A stretch of 20,464 nucleotides of DNA from positions 1 through 20,464 of the forward strand of contig PYST01000517.1 in assembly GCA_003049485.1 (NCBI GenBank), read 5' to 3'. Positions within the stretch are counted from its first letter, which is position 1; each line of letters opens with the position of its first letter. Both the position numbers and the translations under genes were made by a program. A model generated the notes under the pieces. It made no database searches and was not told the origin of the DNA. It saw only the letters and a list, made by a program, of their open reading frames with translations. This document shows, in pieces, positions 10,146 to 20,375 of the stretch. This stretch comes from Ophioceras dolichostomum (Eukaryota; Ascomycota; Sordariomycetes; Magnaporthales; Ophioceraceae).

Positions 10146-10769
10146 TGAGGATGGATGTGTCAGCGCCGGATTCGACCCGCGCAAGGTCGCACTCAGGCGC
10201 GAAGCAGGCCTAAAACCGAGCCGGGCGCTCAGCCAACAGATCAAATTTATCCCGCTCTATACTACATTCGCCCAGGAAGCTACTATCTGGGGTCTTTTAA
10301 ACAGTGTCCACGGAGTATCAGTCCATGAAGAACGAGTGGTGATATTGATAATGGAACTAGCCAAATGCCAGCCGTCAAGCATTGATCCCACCCATCGCAT
10401 CTCCACTTTAGCTAGTTCTGTTGGTCTCTCCACTCCCGCTGTGGGACAGTCTCTTCTGGTCAGACCCCTCGTCGGCGCCGCACCATGTCCTCCACCTTCC
10501 CCCCCTTCGGCCAAGAAGCCCAGAAAGTCCCTCGCGAAGGCATTCGAGAGCGTCCGGAGCCATCCCGCGTAGAAGGGGGACGTAGGTGGGATTGGGGCGA
10601 GGCGAAGGAGGATACTAGGAGGGCTGCGCTGTAGTTGGATGGGAGATGAAGGGGTGGAAAGGGTGTTTTGATAGACGGGCAGGGGTATGCGCGTGTTGCG
10701 GATTCGATGAGAGGCGTGGGGGATTTTGCGGTCGAGAGGGGGGTGGAGGATTGTGATGGGCGAGGGAGT

Positions 10770-11388
10770 TGTTTGGTTCGCGTCTGATGAGACCGGTAAG
10801 AGGGAGGTGCATGGGGGCCGTGACGGCGTCGGGGAGGTTCTTCGGCGCTGGGGTCGTGTTGCTAACGAGGGGAGCGAGTATGGGAAGGGTGCTGCCGAGG
10901 AACATCCCCGTGGTGGATTCGAGGAATATGGGATTCTTCGGAGGAAGGAGGAGGCGACAGACGTATTGAAGATCGGCCTAAGTGGAGGCGGGCACACGCA
11001 GCTTCCACGAGGGAGGCGTTGGGGGGCCATATCTGTGGCGCCTGAGTCGGGGAAGGTGGAGGTCCCCGAGGCGGACGTGCGGAAGGCGAGACAGCGCCTG
11101 AGGGAGACGTTGCCTGCGCTGGCGGACAGACCTTCGGTCAACAGGTTTGTGTGTTGGTTCGCGGATTCAGCGGATTCGGAGTTCGTGGTTGATGGCGTAC
11201 CGGGGGCGGGGGCCTTCTTTGTCACGACGGGCGATAGCGGCCACGGGTTCAAGATGACGCTGATTGTTGGGGAGTGGATTCGGGATGTTGTAGAGAAGGA
11301 TAGGAGGCAGGACCTGGCGAGGCGGACGCGGACGGAGGGCTCGGAGGCGAGCGGCGAGGTGCGCCGGAGGGGAAAGTTGTTGATGTGA
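10770..11388 (+). pseudogene. FAD-dependent amine oxidoreductase relic (sarcosine / fructosyl-amine oxidase type)
   Basis: The 3' half is clear. RQRLRETLPALADRP is followed by RFVCWFADSADSEFVVDG at about 11143-11196 and by FFVTTGDSGHGFK ending near 11253. These match the C-terminal substrate and FAD region of the DAO-family oxidases, which usually reads LCWYTDTPDGDFLID and LFVATGGSGHGFK. The second Gly of the GGSGHGFK motif is Asp here (GAT at 11233-11235). Upstream, IPVVDSRNMGFF (about 10908-10943) is in a different frame from VLKIGLSGGGHT (about 10963-10998), so there is a frameshift between them, and the first frame hits a stop near 10974. The N-terminal Rossmann FAD-binding motif (GxGxxG) was not found upstream. 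An ending such as KAFESVRSH at about 10530-10560 might be another scrap. It is therefore a truncated, broken gene. It converges on the oxoprolinase relic. Active members oxidise N-methyl or glycated amino acids; this copy probably does not. Confidence 0.75.
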
Positions 11389-12077
11389 GGGATGTGAAGG
11401 CAGTGAGAACGAAGCTGTCGGTGTCGCGGAGGCTTCGTTGTACGCGGGCGGAGGAATGCCCGCATACGGCCCCACCCCGATCCCCGGGCTAGTGGGCGGA
11501 CGAGATGGTGCCTGCGGGTTGGCCGGCGTCGACGCAATTCTCCGTTCATACTTGCACTCGACTTCGCAAAAGCACATTGCGAATTGAGTTGTGGTGATCT
11601 GGCTGCTGATGGTTGGGTCTGGTCGAACGCCTTCATGGCTACGGACGCACAAGGCGGCTTGCTTCGGTGGCCGTTTCTCAGTGTTATTCCCCATTTTCCA
11701 CGTCTGTTTTGCACGTTGGGTCGCTTTTGTTACTGGATGCGCCTTTGGTCGAGCTTGCGGCAATATGAATGCTGTTGTTCGGCCGGAAGGCCCGGAGTCT
11801 GTTGGTGGTGGATCGGGGAGATGCAGAATGTAGGACCCTGTCACGACCCGGTCACTCCTTTGTCCCGAGAAACCAACTCCGACCCATTCCTGCCAAGTCC
11901 GGCCCCGTGGCCTTTCCGGCCGTGTGTGAGTGGGGCATGTCATTATTACACGGAGTGAGTCATTCGCAACTGAGTGATGATCGAGCGAAGATGTGTTGGC
12001 CGGTTTGACATCAACTCGGCCGCCCCGTACCCCGGGACACCAACATGTTTGCACAGTGAATCATGCCCTTCCCGTTG

Positions 12078-12085
12078 TATAAAAG
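12078..12085 (+). promoter_or_regulatory. TATA box of the NmrA-like gene
   Basis: TATAAAAG stands 77 nt before the ATG at 12163, a good distance for a fungal core promoter with a short leader. It lies inside the longer open frame that begins at 11974, and so argues that translation starts at 12163 and not upstream. Confidence 0.6.
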
Positions 12086-12162
12086 CCTTGTCACTGTCAT
12101 TCCAGTGGCAAGGTCTGAGAGGGAATGTTCTCCGCCAGTGGATACCCACGCGAAAGCCGGTC

Positions 12163-13242
12163 ATGCTTCCGAAAACTGCAGCTCCAACACCACCCAATCT
12201 CGGGTCCTTTTCAGTATTCGTGTGCGACGTAACTAGCCCTCAAGGCTTTGCCGTTGCCGACAAGCTGCTCGACCAAAATCACGTCGTGCACGTCCTGGTT
12301 GATGATCCGAATGACGAATGGGTGATGAGCTTGCGCCGACACCGCCACAACCACAACCTGTGCCTTAAGGAGCGAAAACACGCCATCCACGGCAAGTATG
12401 AGACATGGACTCTGCGCAATCACATGAAAGGGTGCAAGTTTCTCTTTTACGCCTGTAGCCTTGAGAACGACACCGGCCACCTGGACGAGTCGGGTTTGAC
12501 CACGGTTCTAGACGCTGCGAAAGAGGCAGGCGTCGAGAATATCATCTACTCCTCCGCGCCGTCACTCGACGGCAGAGGCTTCGAGCTTCTGGAGCGTGAG
12601 ACCCTCATTCCAAAAATGGCTGAAACGATGGGTCACAAACAAGGCTTGGAGGCGCTGGAGCAGAAGGTCAGAGATAGCTGTTGTGCGGGCGAGGGAGACG
12701 TCAGTCGTAATTATGCGATTCTCCGACCAGCCTTCTTCGTAGAAGACCTTGCCACACCCGTCGGAAAGCAGTTCTGGACCCACGACAATCACGGACAGTG
12801 GGCTTTGAGGCTCCCGACTGACAAGAAGCTGTCCTTCCTAAGCATTGATGATCTTGCCGGCGTAGTTGTCTCTATGGTCGAGCAGTTTCACTTCAGCCAA
12901 GGCAAAACGCTTCCCATTGCGACTACTCAAACGTTCCCTCACTATCTCGCCGGGTCTCTTCGAAGTATTCTTACACCGCTTGGTATGGGGAAGGACACGG
13001 AGCGGGACTTCTACGGCGTCGGCTCGACTGAGGCTGTGTGTGATGCATTTTCTCGCCGGCTTGAGAATACTGAGAACGACTCGGCCGCCTCTTTCTTCCC
13101 GCAAAACGGCCTCGGCGTTGTTCAGTGCGGCCAAAGCGGCGATTCGTTTGCCGGTTTGCTTCTTCGTTTCCTCCAGAAAGAGACACGGCGCGACGCCGTC
13201 ATGGGCGCCCTCTATAAATCCCAATATGTCAGAGGGGAATGA
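12163..13242 (+). CDS. NmrA-like family protein (atypical SDR), 359 aa
   Basis: This is an intronless frame from ATG at 12163 to TGA at 13240-13242. The frame is open further upstream (ATG at 11974), but the TATA box at 12078 and the non-conserved upstream residues favour the later start. The fold is that of NmrA/HSCARG-type proteins: strand and turn FSVFVCDVTSPQGFAVADKLL (16-36), helix and strand LTTVLDAAKEAGVENIIYSS (112-131), ILRPAFFVEDLA (about 186-197), and SFLSIDDLAGVVV (about 224-236), which corresponds to the family's conserved Asp-Asp/Ile region. In typical members the first loop reads TGATGxxG and binds NAD(P). Here it reads CDVTSPQG, so the first two Gly are replaced by Asp22 and Ser25, and only Gly28 remains. 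There is no clear YxxxK catalytic pair. It may be a regulatory or degenerate nucleotide sensor rather than an enzyme. It is the only apparently intact gene within the decayed stretch. Confidence 0.85.
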   Translation: MLPKTAAPTPPNLGSFSVFVCDVTSPQGFAVADKLLDQNHVVHVLVDDPNDEWVMSLRRHRHNHNLCLKERKHAIHGKYETWTLRNHMKGCKFLFYACSLENDTGHLDESGLTTVLDAAKEAGVENIIYSSAPSLDGRGFELLERETLIPKMAETMGHKQGLEALEQKVRDSCCAGEGDVSRNYAILRPAFFVEDLATPVGKQFWTHDNHGQWALRLPTDKKLSFLSIDDLAGVVVSMVEQFHFSQGKTLPIATTQTFPHYLAGSLRSILTPLGMGKDTERDFYGVGSTEAVCDAFSRRLENTENDSAASFFPQNGLGVVQCGQSGDSFAGLLLRFLQKETRRDAVMGALYKSQYVRGE

Positions 13243-13557
13243 TGAATGTCGTGGATCAACGGCTGTGTGGTGGTCGTGTATGTCCTGACCATTGCGGAAA
13301 AAGAGACTGTGGAAGTGATTGTTGCCTTTTTGATAAAATGCCTAGGTAAAGAGAGAGATATTGCTTCAATACATTTCCTGGCCCAAGTTACCCTAGAATC
13401 CTGCCGAAGGGGAGTGAGGGTGAGGATTTCGAAGGCCCCCAGAGGCCATCACCACGGGCCTAGGGTAGTAGGAGGGCTTGGTAGTCTCAGCCAGCAGCTA
13501 TCTGAAGAACAAGAGGCGAGTTGGGACAACGTCCTCTCCCAAATATGTGCGAGAGGG

Positions 13558-14676
13558 CTACTGATAATGATGATGATGAGGGGCGTTCGCGATTGCTACT
13601 GCTTCGGCCGCCATGAGTTCGGCGACGTTCAGCAGTTCAGCGCCGGATAACGAGAGCTGCTCTTGGTAGCCGGGCTGCGATGGACGCACGTTCGCAGGAG
13701 GCCGTAGGTGGTTGCCGCTGTAAGCGAACAGTACTCGCTCGAACAGTTCCCGCCCCCGCAGTGGCCGGCCCGACGACGGGTCCTGCCACTGCCAATTTAA
13801 CTGTTGGGGCTCTGTCCGGGCCATCCTCTCCCCATCAATGATATCGTGAAGCAGCGTACGCATCGAATACCATCGGCCATAATTGAGGCCGATACGGCCG
13901 TAATCTTGCACCAAGACGTCGAAGTGACCGATCGTTTTCGTGATTATCTGGAGGTGGTGTTCGGATTCGACTAGGTAGAGTTAAACGTCCGGAGGGATGA
14001 TGGACCACCAGACGTCGCTGTTTTCGCCGCGACTCCACAGGTTGCGCAGCCTGCCATTGGAGATGTCCCAGCGTGGGAGTGCCGGCCTGAGCACTAGAAG
14101 TCCACTGGCCCTGTTGTGCGTTGGGTACGCCGAACGCCGCAATCCGGGCCCTCAAGTGGCCGACTCCGCCGTCCAGGGTTGGGAACATCTGTCAGAAGCT
14201 CTCCGCTATTCTGAAGATTTCGTTGAACCCGAGAGCGGGCGAGTTATCGTCGTCGACGGCAAAGTGCGTCGAGCAGACAATGCGGGTGATCCTCGCCACC
14301 TCGCCACCAGCAATAGTATGTTATCCATGCGAGCCAGGTCGACTGAATTGGTGTCCTGTTGGATCCTGTACTTGATGTAGATGATGTTACATTCCATGGT
14401 CAGGTAGACAGAACCCGCGTCATCGTATGTGAAGTTGTCGGATATCTGGAAGTTGGGGTACCCTGCCTGCATCAGTGCATCCAACGACTGAGAGACACCG
14501 AGTGGGTGCCGGTTTGTTCGGATACCTCTTACACCGCCTCTGAGGTCGGCGAGAGTTATCAACGTGGGGCACCCTTAATCATCCTCTATTTCAGAGACGA
14601 AGGCGCAGTAGCCCGCGGCGGCGTCTCGGCGGGGCAGTTGTGGGAGGAGCTGCAGGTCCGCCGGGATATTCTCCAT
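13558..14676 (-). pseudogene. Decayed gene of unknown family (starts MENIPADLQ)
   Basis: I do not recognise the family. A plausible start, ATG at 14676, opens MENIPADLQLLPQLP and runs to an in-frame TAA at 14575-14577. The same frame then continues through SQSLDALMQAGYPNFQISDN and YLTMECNIIYIKYRI to about 14330. A frame change leads into FAVDDDNSPALGFNEIFRIA, which meets TGA at 14192-14194. A second frame change leads into NLWSRGENSDVWWSIIPPDV, which meets TAA at 13981-13983 and continues in frame as LYLVESEHHLQII and LVQDYGRIGLNYGRWYSM to the end near 13558. Text on both sides of each break reads like normal globular protein, so this looks like one former gene of about 370 codons. No splice signals that would remove the stops were found. 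It lies downstream of, and on the same strand as, a second decayed frame. Confidence 0.6.
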
Positions 14677-15075
14677 GGCGGGATGGCAGCGCTGAACGAC
14701 TTAGATGGAGGAGTCTGAATAGGGCTAAGGTGTCTGTAGAGGTAGGACAGTTCGAAGTATTCGATGGGGTAAGAGTTGAGGTGCGTTGTAGTCGGGAGAG
14801 GGAGCGCGAAGACGGAGGGAGGACGGGGTCCGATTTGTACCCATTCCAAGTTGCCAAAAACAGGGACAATGAAAAGAACCACTGACGGAGGACTGCTCCT
14901 CGCGGCATGGGTAGCCAACAAAACGTGCGTCTAGTCATTCCACCCTCAGCCAACGAAGTCTAGCACACCAGCCAGTTGAATGGCTGCTGGGCTCTGGTAC
15001 GTGGATGGTCGCAGATGACTGAGAGAGTGCAATCCTCCGACACTATCCCCAAAGTGTCACATCCTACCTGTCAAG
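14677..15075. other. Spacer between two decayed genes
   Basis: No coherent protein text was found in any frame. It may hold the former 3' end of the upstream relic and the promoter of the downstream one, both on the minus strand. No TATA box or repeat is obvious. Confidence 0.4.
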
Positions 15076-16967
15076 TTACTCATCATCTTTGTCGTGGCCG
15101 TCATGGCAGTCGCGAACTTCAGCGTACCGCCGCTCTCCCTCATCGATCTCCTCCCGTGCACACATGTGTATGTTGCACTGTTCTGCAAAGCCAGGCTGTT
15201 TGTTGGGACCCAGAGGTTCCTGCCAGTTGAAGGTAAAGGTCTGCAGCACGGACCGGAGTGACTCCATCAGGTCCGTGCCAGAAATACTCGGTACGGTCCA
15301 CTCGGCCGGTGCGTGAGACGACATCCTCCTCGTAAAGTGATCTCAGCGACCTCCACTCGCTCTCGATTGTGGTCTTGCTGCCTCGAGCCCTCCGTACGTC
15401 GTCAAAGTTCACGGCAGTGTTAACGACCCTAACCCCTAGATTTTCGGCGGAGACTGCCCACGAGTAGGTATCCAGCGGGATAGCGACCTGCAGTAGGCCT
15501 TGTCCCTGACTGCGCTGCCGGTAGTGCCACAGCGAACGCAGCCTCCCCAGGATAGGTCTTCATGGAGCAGGGCTGGCGTCATCATATTGCGCCCGTTTGC
15601 ATCGCATACTCTCCTACTATCCTAGGTCCGTCACCTCTTTTTTCACACATTCGGTTACGAATAGCCATTCGGACAGTCGCCGATAGCGACGATGTCGTAC
15701 TATGACCCTGACCCGCGGGTGGTTCGGCTTTGCGATAACGACCCCAATAATGCCGAAGCTGGTTTGGTTATCCAGGGAAAGCAAGGTGGATGCGAGACGA
15801 CAAAACAGCCACGCCCATCCCAGGGCAAGATGCTCACGAGCCTGAACCGCCCCATTGAGCTCTTTGATCCAGCCCCGCACCTCGATGTTGACCTCACACC
15901 CGCGCAGCTGAATCTCTCGCTGCTCGTCGGACCGTTCTGCGTGAACAGGCGCTCGGATGTCGCAGGAGCTGAAGACCTCCAGGATGAGATTGAGTTCCCT
16001 CTTAGCAGCCTCATCGTCATAGGTGGGTTCGAAGGCGCGTTGCAAGAGGCGCGCCACGTTCAGCTCGCGCGGATGGTAGGCCGAGGCAGCCATCTTATGC
16101 AGCCGACTCCACAAATCAGGAACGTTGCACACGCCGGTCACGGTCGCCCAGTAGTAGGGCTAGGTCTTGACCATGATAGGGACGGACTTGACGAAGAACC
16201 CGTCGGTGACCACCCATGCCTCGACAGATAGGGGAAATCGGCAGAGCAGCGTACTATTGTCCGCCGCTTTGTGGAAATTGGCCAGAATGCCCTTCGCTCA
16301 GTGGTGTCGGAACAGTCCCGGCTTCAGTCCGATCAGCTCGGGCTTCCAAGGACTGGGTGAGGCGCGGCTGAGCTCGACGAGTTTGTCCAGCAGATGTTTG
16401 ATGCCCTCACGCTCCTCGGGGAAAGTCTCGCGGAAGCCCTGGGTGATTTCCAGGAGGTTGAGGTCACTCGGGATGTTCCAGTCCACGGTGTAGTGTGTAA
16501 AGAAGATAATGCGACGAATGCAGAGCAGACTAGCCGCCTTGAGGATCCGATGGAGGCGGCCGAGATCGACTCTGGCGTCGGGAGCCGGAACGAGGCGAAG
16601 AACGACTTTGATCGCAGCCCGCCATCGACTGGGCGATACTAGTAGGGTCCGCGTCCTCGTAGGTCTCTTGCACGAGCTGGGTTTCGGGGTGCGGTACGGG
16701 TCCAAGTTCCGGGTCAGACCTTAGTCGCCGCATGAGGGGATGTATGGCTTGCTCACGAGGCACCGGGAAAGAGACGGTAACATGGCTGCCGGCGTGCTTG
16801 AAGGCCTTCGAGACGGAGTAGCCCTGCCACGAGAACCCTACCGAGTCGAAGACTCGCATTTCCGGAGTCGGCATTCCGAAGAGGTTCTTGAGTCGGGTCT
16901 GGGCTTCGTTGGAGAGCTCGTCCCCCAGGATACACGATATCAACTGAGTTGTCTCGACGTCCGCCAT
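15076..16967 (-). pseudogene. Decayed gene of unknown family (starts MADVETTQL)
   Basis: I do not recognise the family. The likely start is ATG at 16967 (MADVETTQLISCILGDEL). The text stays protein-like to about 16650, where a one-base frame change leads into WRAAIKVVLRLVPAPDARVD and then NLLEITQGFRETFPEEREG. That second frame runs for over 1 kb with only nonsense codons in the way: TGA at 16298-16300, TAG at 16160-16162, TAG TAG at 15614-15619 and TGA at 15560-15562. Between and after them it reads as ordinary protein (ELNVARLLQRAFEPTYDDEA, LLQVAIPLDTYSWAVSAENL, RTEYFWHGPDG). A further frame change near 15290 leads into DLMESLRSVLQTFTFNWQEP and a TAA at 15076. The original protein would have been roughly 630 residues. 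There is no room for introns at the first frame change. No signal peptide, membrane segment or catalytic motif is seen. Confidence 0.6.
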
Positions 16968-19023
16968 CGCTGAACTGGGCTTGGTTACTGGCAAGGAAAC
17001 GTTTGCTGAGATGATGGATGTAAGGCTTCGGGTATGTTGTGGGAATAACTTCGAGTGGATTAAGGTAGCCCGATGATGGGTGGAAGGTAACAAAGTAAGG
17101 TGGGATAGGATGTTGGAGGCACAGGGGAGGCGGAGAGACTCACATATTTATACCCAGTCCCCCAGGTGGTCAATGCCACGCCCACGAGGAGCCTAGCATT
17201 GATTGCACTAACGTCCTCTGCTCCGGAATGTGTCCGAAGCAATGAACGTTGGGCCCATCGCGATGTGGGATTTTGTGAACGTCATGTGAACTACGATATA
17301 GTTCTGCGACTTATTTTGGGAGCTCTTCATCGCGAAGACAAGTGCCAGGTCTTGGCCAGAACCGGATGTACCGGTCATGCTGTGCTTGCAAGAGGCCACC
17401 CATGATTAATGACTGACGCGTGGGATGTCTGCGCTCCCGAATAGTCGCCGACCAATGAAGCCTGTCAACCTCGTGGCAGATATCAAGCGTGAAATTCTGG
17501 CCATCGGAATGTGATGATCGATGGCCCACGGCGTGGATGTAATGAGTTGTCAGGTCATTGTTGGGTGTTGGAGAGGTGCAAGCGTACATGTGACTACTAC
17601 AAATATCTATACATATATGCCTCGACCGCGTGCTCTACCATAGCTGCCCGGCAGGGCCAGTGAACATGATGTAAGAGAAGGTATCGATCCTCGAGGATCT
17701 TGCAGCTAGCAGGCACCACTAGCGCTCCATCAAGGCTCATCCGCGCTGCTATTTTGGGAAGGATGAAGCTCCTACGTTTCAAGAAGCTATTCTGTTCAGC
17801 GTAGCCCGGGAGGTGGGGATTTAAATCGGGAGGAGGAGGTAGCTCGCAGAGACCGGTTTACAAGGTGCGCCCGTCGTGTGTCAGGCCTTTGCGGACTACT
17901 ATGAGAGGAGTATCGGGAACGTTAATCCTTCGAATTCATTTATTGTGAAAGCACTTCCCTTGTTCGGCTTAGCCCATCCCGGGGAGATGGCACCAGTATA
18001 CCACACGGATTAACGGAGCAGTATGAGCTTCGGAACCATGTGCCATAGATCAGAATGAATGGCATCATTTCACTGCCTTTCTAAAACCCAACCGTCGTGC
18101 AAATAAGCTTTCGTCATGCCACGTGACAGTTACGTCTCCTGTGGTTGTCAGTCTCCACTTGCACGGATACAGACATCGCGATCGATGCCTTTGGGTGCCG
18201 TGGTTGGAAACAGTCTAGCTGTTCTTGAGAGCCTCGGCCTCTATCATGCGCTGCTGCATCAAAACGCCACGATGCGGGCCGGATCGTACCGAGAGTCCTG
18301 AAAGTCTTACATAACCGCACCCGAACCTTTTCCGGTCTTCCAAATCGCATTTGATACCCCATGGTAAGATCGAATCGAAGGCAATCTCATCATTGCCATC
18401 AATGCTCACATTTGCCACACCCAACCAATCCCACATGCTTATCGCCGCTCCTTTTTGATACAGAGAGAAAAGAAGCAGCACAATCTGCGAACCGGTCCGG
18501 CAGTTGACGCGACCGCGGCACCTGACTCGTTTGCAATCGGCCGCGCTGAGTAAACCAGGCTAATATGGGTAACAAACCAGGGTAAAGTCTCCGCTCCAAC
18601 GGGCGACAGGGCGGCAGGGCGGCGGGAGTGGCAGACGGACGTGATTCGGGGAACAAGTCAAGCATCAGCAACTCCCGAATCCCCGCCTAAATTAAACCCC
18701 ATCAAAATTCTGACGTTCCCATTTGCAGGTCGGGATCTTCTCCCTGCTGTTGTGGACGGATGCGCAACATCGCCGACGCTACCTATACTAGACGCAGATT
18801 GACCTGCATCGTCGAAGGATGAGTGATCCAGCAGGTATATCAAGAAGGGAAGGGGAGGGGGAATGGCCCAACTTGGTGTGGTGCGCTTGTTGTGTGTGCC
18901 CGGCCAAGGACAGGGTTGACATTCTTGTTTGCTGGATTCCTCGATCGCTAGGATCATCAGCATTCGGTTCTTCGCTGCCTCCTTCATCATCAGCGACGAC
19001 GGTCCAAATTACATTCGCACAAC
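16968..19023. other. Long region without recognisable genes
   Basis: Only short, stop-limited frames are present, and none resembles a known family or has good coding texture. The left end should include the former promoter of the MADVETTQL relic, and the right end the promoter and leader of the DUF1996 gene. Just upstream of 19024 the plus strand is pyrimidine-rich, but no TATA box is convincing. Around 18603-18630 there are near-repeats of a GGGCGGCAG type. A search by eye for tRNA A and B boxes found nothing. Confidence 0.55.
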
Positions 19024-20329
19024 ATGCACTGGACGACACTGACAGCCACGCTGGCGCTCCTGGCCGCCGAGCGTGTCGCCAGCCAAGGCGGCACTCCGAT
19101 GATCCGCTTCGGCTGCTCGCAGCTCGTTGTCGACCGACTCGACCCGCTCGTGAACCCCGGCCACGCGCCGTCACCGCACCTGCACCAGATCGTGGGCGGC
19201 AACTCGTTCAACGTGTCCATGGACCCGCGCACGCACGACCTGCCCTCGGCCTCGACCTGCACGAGCTGCACGTTCTCCGAGGACTTCTCTAACTACTGGA
19301 CGGCGGTGCTCTTCTTCCGCGCCCGCAACGGCACCTTCAAGCGCGTGCCACAGGAGCAGGAGATCGGGCTGCGCGGCAAGGGCGGCATCACGGTGTACTA
19401 CATCCCCTCGACGAACTCGCGGAACTCCGTGACGGCGTTCAAGCCGGGGTTCCGCATGCTGGTCGGCGACGCGGGGCTCGACAAGCAGGTCGCCGCCAGG
19501 AAGGTGTGCCACCGCTGCATGCCCAGGTCCGGAGACAACAACAACATCAACTGCGGGAACCCGGACTCGCAGGCGCTTCCGACCAAGCCGTGCGCGGGCG
19601 GGATCAGGTCCGTCATCACGTTTCCGACGTGCTGGGACGGGAAGAATATGGATAGCCCGGATCATAAGAGCCATCTTGCCTATGCTACGGGCAGCGGGTC
19701 GTTTGACGTGGGTCCCACGGGCAAGTGTCCGTCAACGCACCCGGTGGTGATTCCGCAGGTGATGTACGAAGTTAGGTGGCAGGTGAGTCGACCCATTACC
19801 CCGTGTCTCGGGTTTCCGTTGTTGCCGAATCGATTTGAAACCCTGACCATTACTCCACTCACAGACCCAACTGTTCCCCAAGGAGGAGTGGCCCGCAGAC
19901 GGCTCACAGCCCTTCGTCTGGAGCACTGGCGATCCGTAGGTTTCCTTCTGATTTTCCCTTTTCCGTCCCCTGTCGCCAAAATTGGCTCGGCTGACAAGCA
20001 TGGCATCTCAAAAACTTATAGGAACGGTTTTTCCCAGCACGGCGACTACGTCTTCGGCTGGAAGGGAGACTCTCTCCAGCGCGCCATGGACAACCGCTGC
20101 AACGGAGACAAGTGCAAGGTGCTCGACTACCAGACCGTGGACAAGGCCGATTCTTGCACGATCTCGCCCACGGTCCAGGAGGAAGTCAACGGATGTAAGT
20201 CACCGACCTCCCGTGCCACTTACTATACCCTACCGGACGCAGGATGGACCCTTGCTGACGTCGATGCTTTCGATGTTTCCAGGGCTGCACTCCCTTCCTG
20301 GCAACACGATGGTTTGGAAGAAGAAGTAG
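19024..20329 (+). CDS. Secreted DUF1996 domain protein, four exons, 349 aa
   Basis: Exons are 19024-19782, 19865-19935, 20022-20194 and 20283-20329 (TAG). The introns are 82, 86 and 88 nt with donors GTGAGT, GTAGGT and GTAAGT, acceptors CAG, TAG and CAG, and CTGAC branch-like motifs. All phases fit. For intron 3 the earlier CAG near 20242 would create TGA at once, so the later acceptor is right. Residues 1-20 form a signal peptide (hydrophobic LTATLALLAA, likely cleavage after VAS). The DUF1996 hallmarks follow: MIRFGCSQLVVDRLDPLVNP and PHLHQIVGGNSFN (26-63), CTSCTFSEDFSNYWTAVLFF (79-98), FPTCWDGKNMDSPDHKSH (200-217), CPSTHPVVIPQVMYEVRW (235-252), then GFSQHGDYVFGWKGDSLQRA in exon 3. Many conserved Cys and His suggest disulphides and possibly metal binding. 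The family is common in fungi and its biochemical role is unknown. No WSC domain or GPI anchor is attached, and the protein ends shortly after the domain with VWKKK. Confidence 0.93.
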
Positions 20330-20371
20330 TTCTGGGGCGTGTTATTTGAGTTTCGGACGAGCTAGTGTTGA

Positions 20372-20375
<4 letters not shown>

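Noticed and set aside
10257..11714. Long minus-strand open frame of 485 codons
   Set aside because: It is Ser/Pro/Arg-rich with no motif, and the opposite strand carries clear oxidase signatures (RFVCWFADSADSEF, GDSGHGFK). It is best explained as an antisense shadow in GC-rich DNA.
11167..12054. Minus-strand open frame of 295 codons, with an internal start MCFCEVECKYERR at 11576
   Set aside because: The proline-rich text is antisense to the end of the oxidase relic and has no conserved motif. A small gene starting at 11576 cannot be excluded, but nothing positive supports it.
11974..12162. Upstream extension of the NmrA-like frame
   Set aside because: It adds 63 residues without family similarity and contains a good TATA box, so it is more likely promoter and leader.
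19783..20349. Read-through of the DUF1996 exon 1 frame to 20349 as a 441-aa protein
   Set aside because: It translates introns. Splicing at three good GT-AG introns restores conserved DUF1996 text (GFSQHGDYVFGWKGD) and an ending at 20329.
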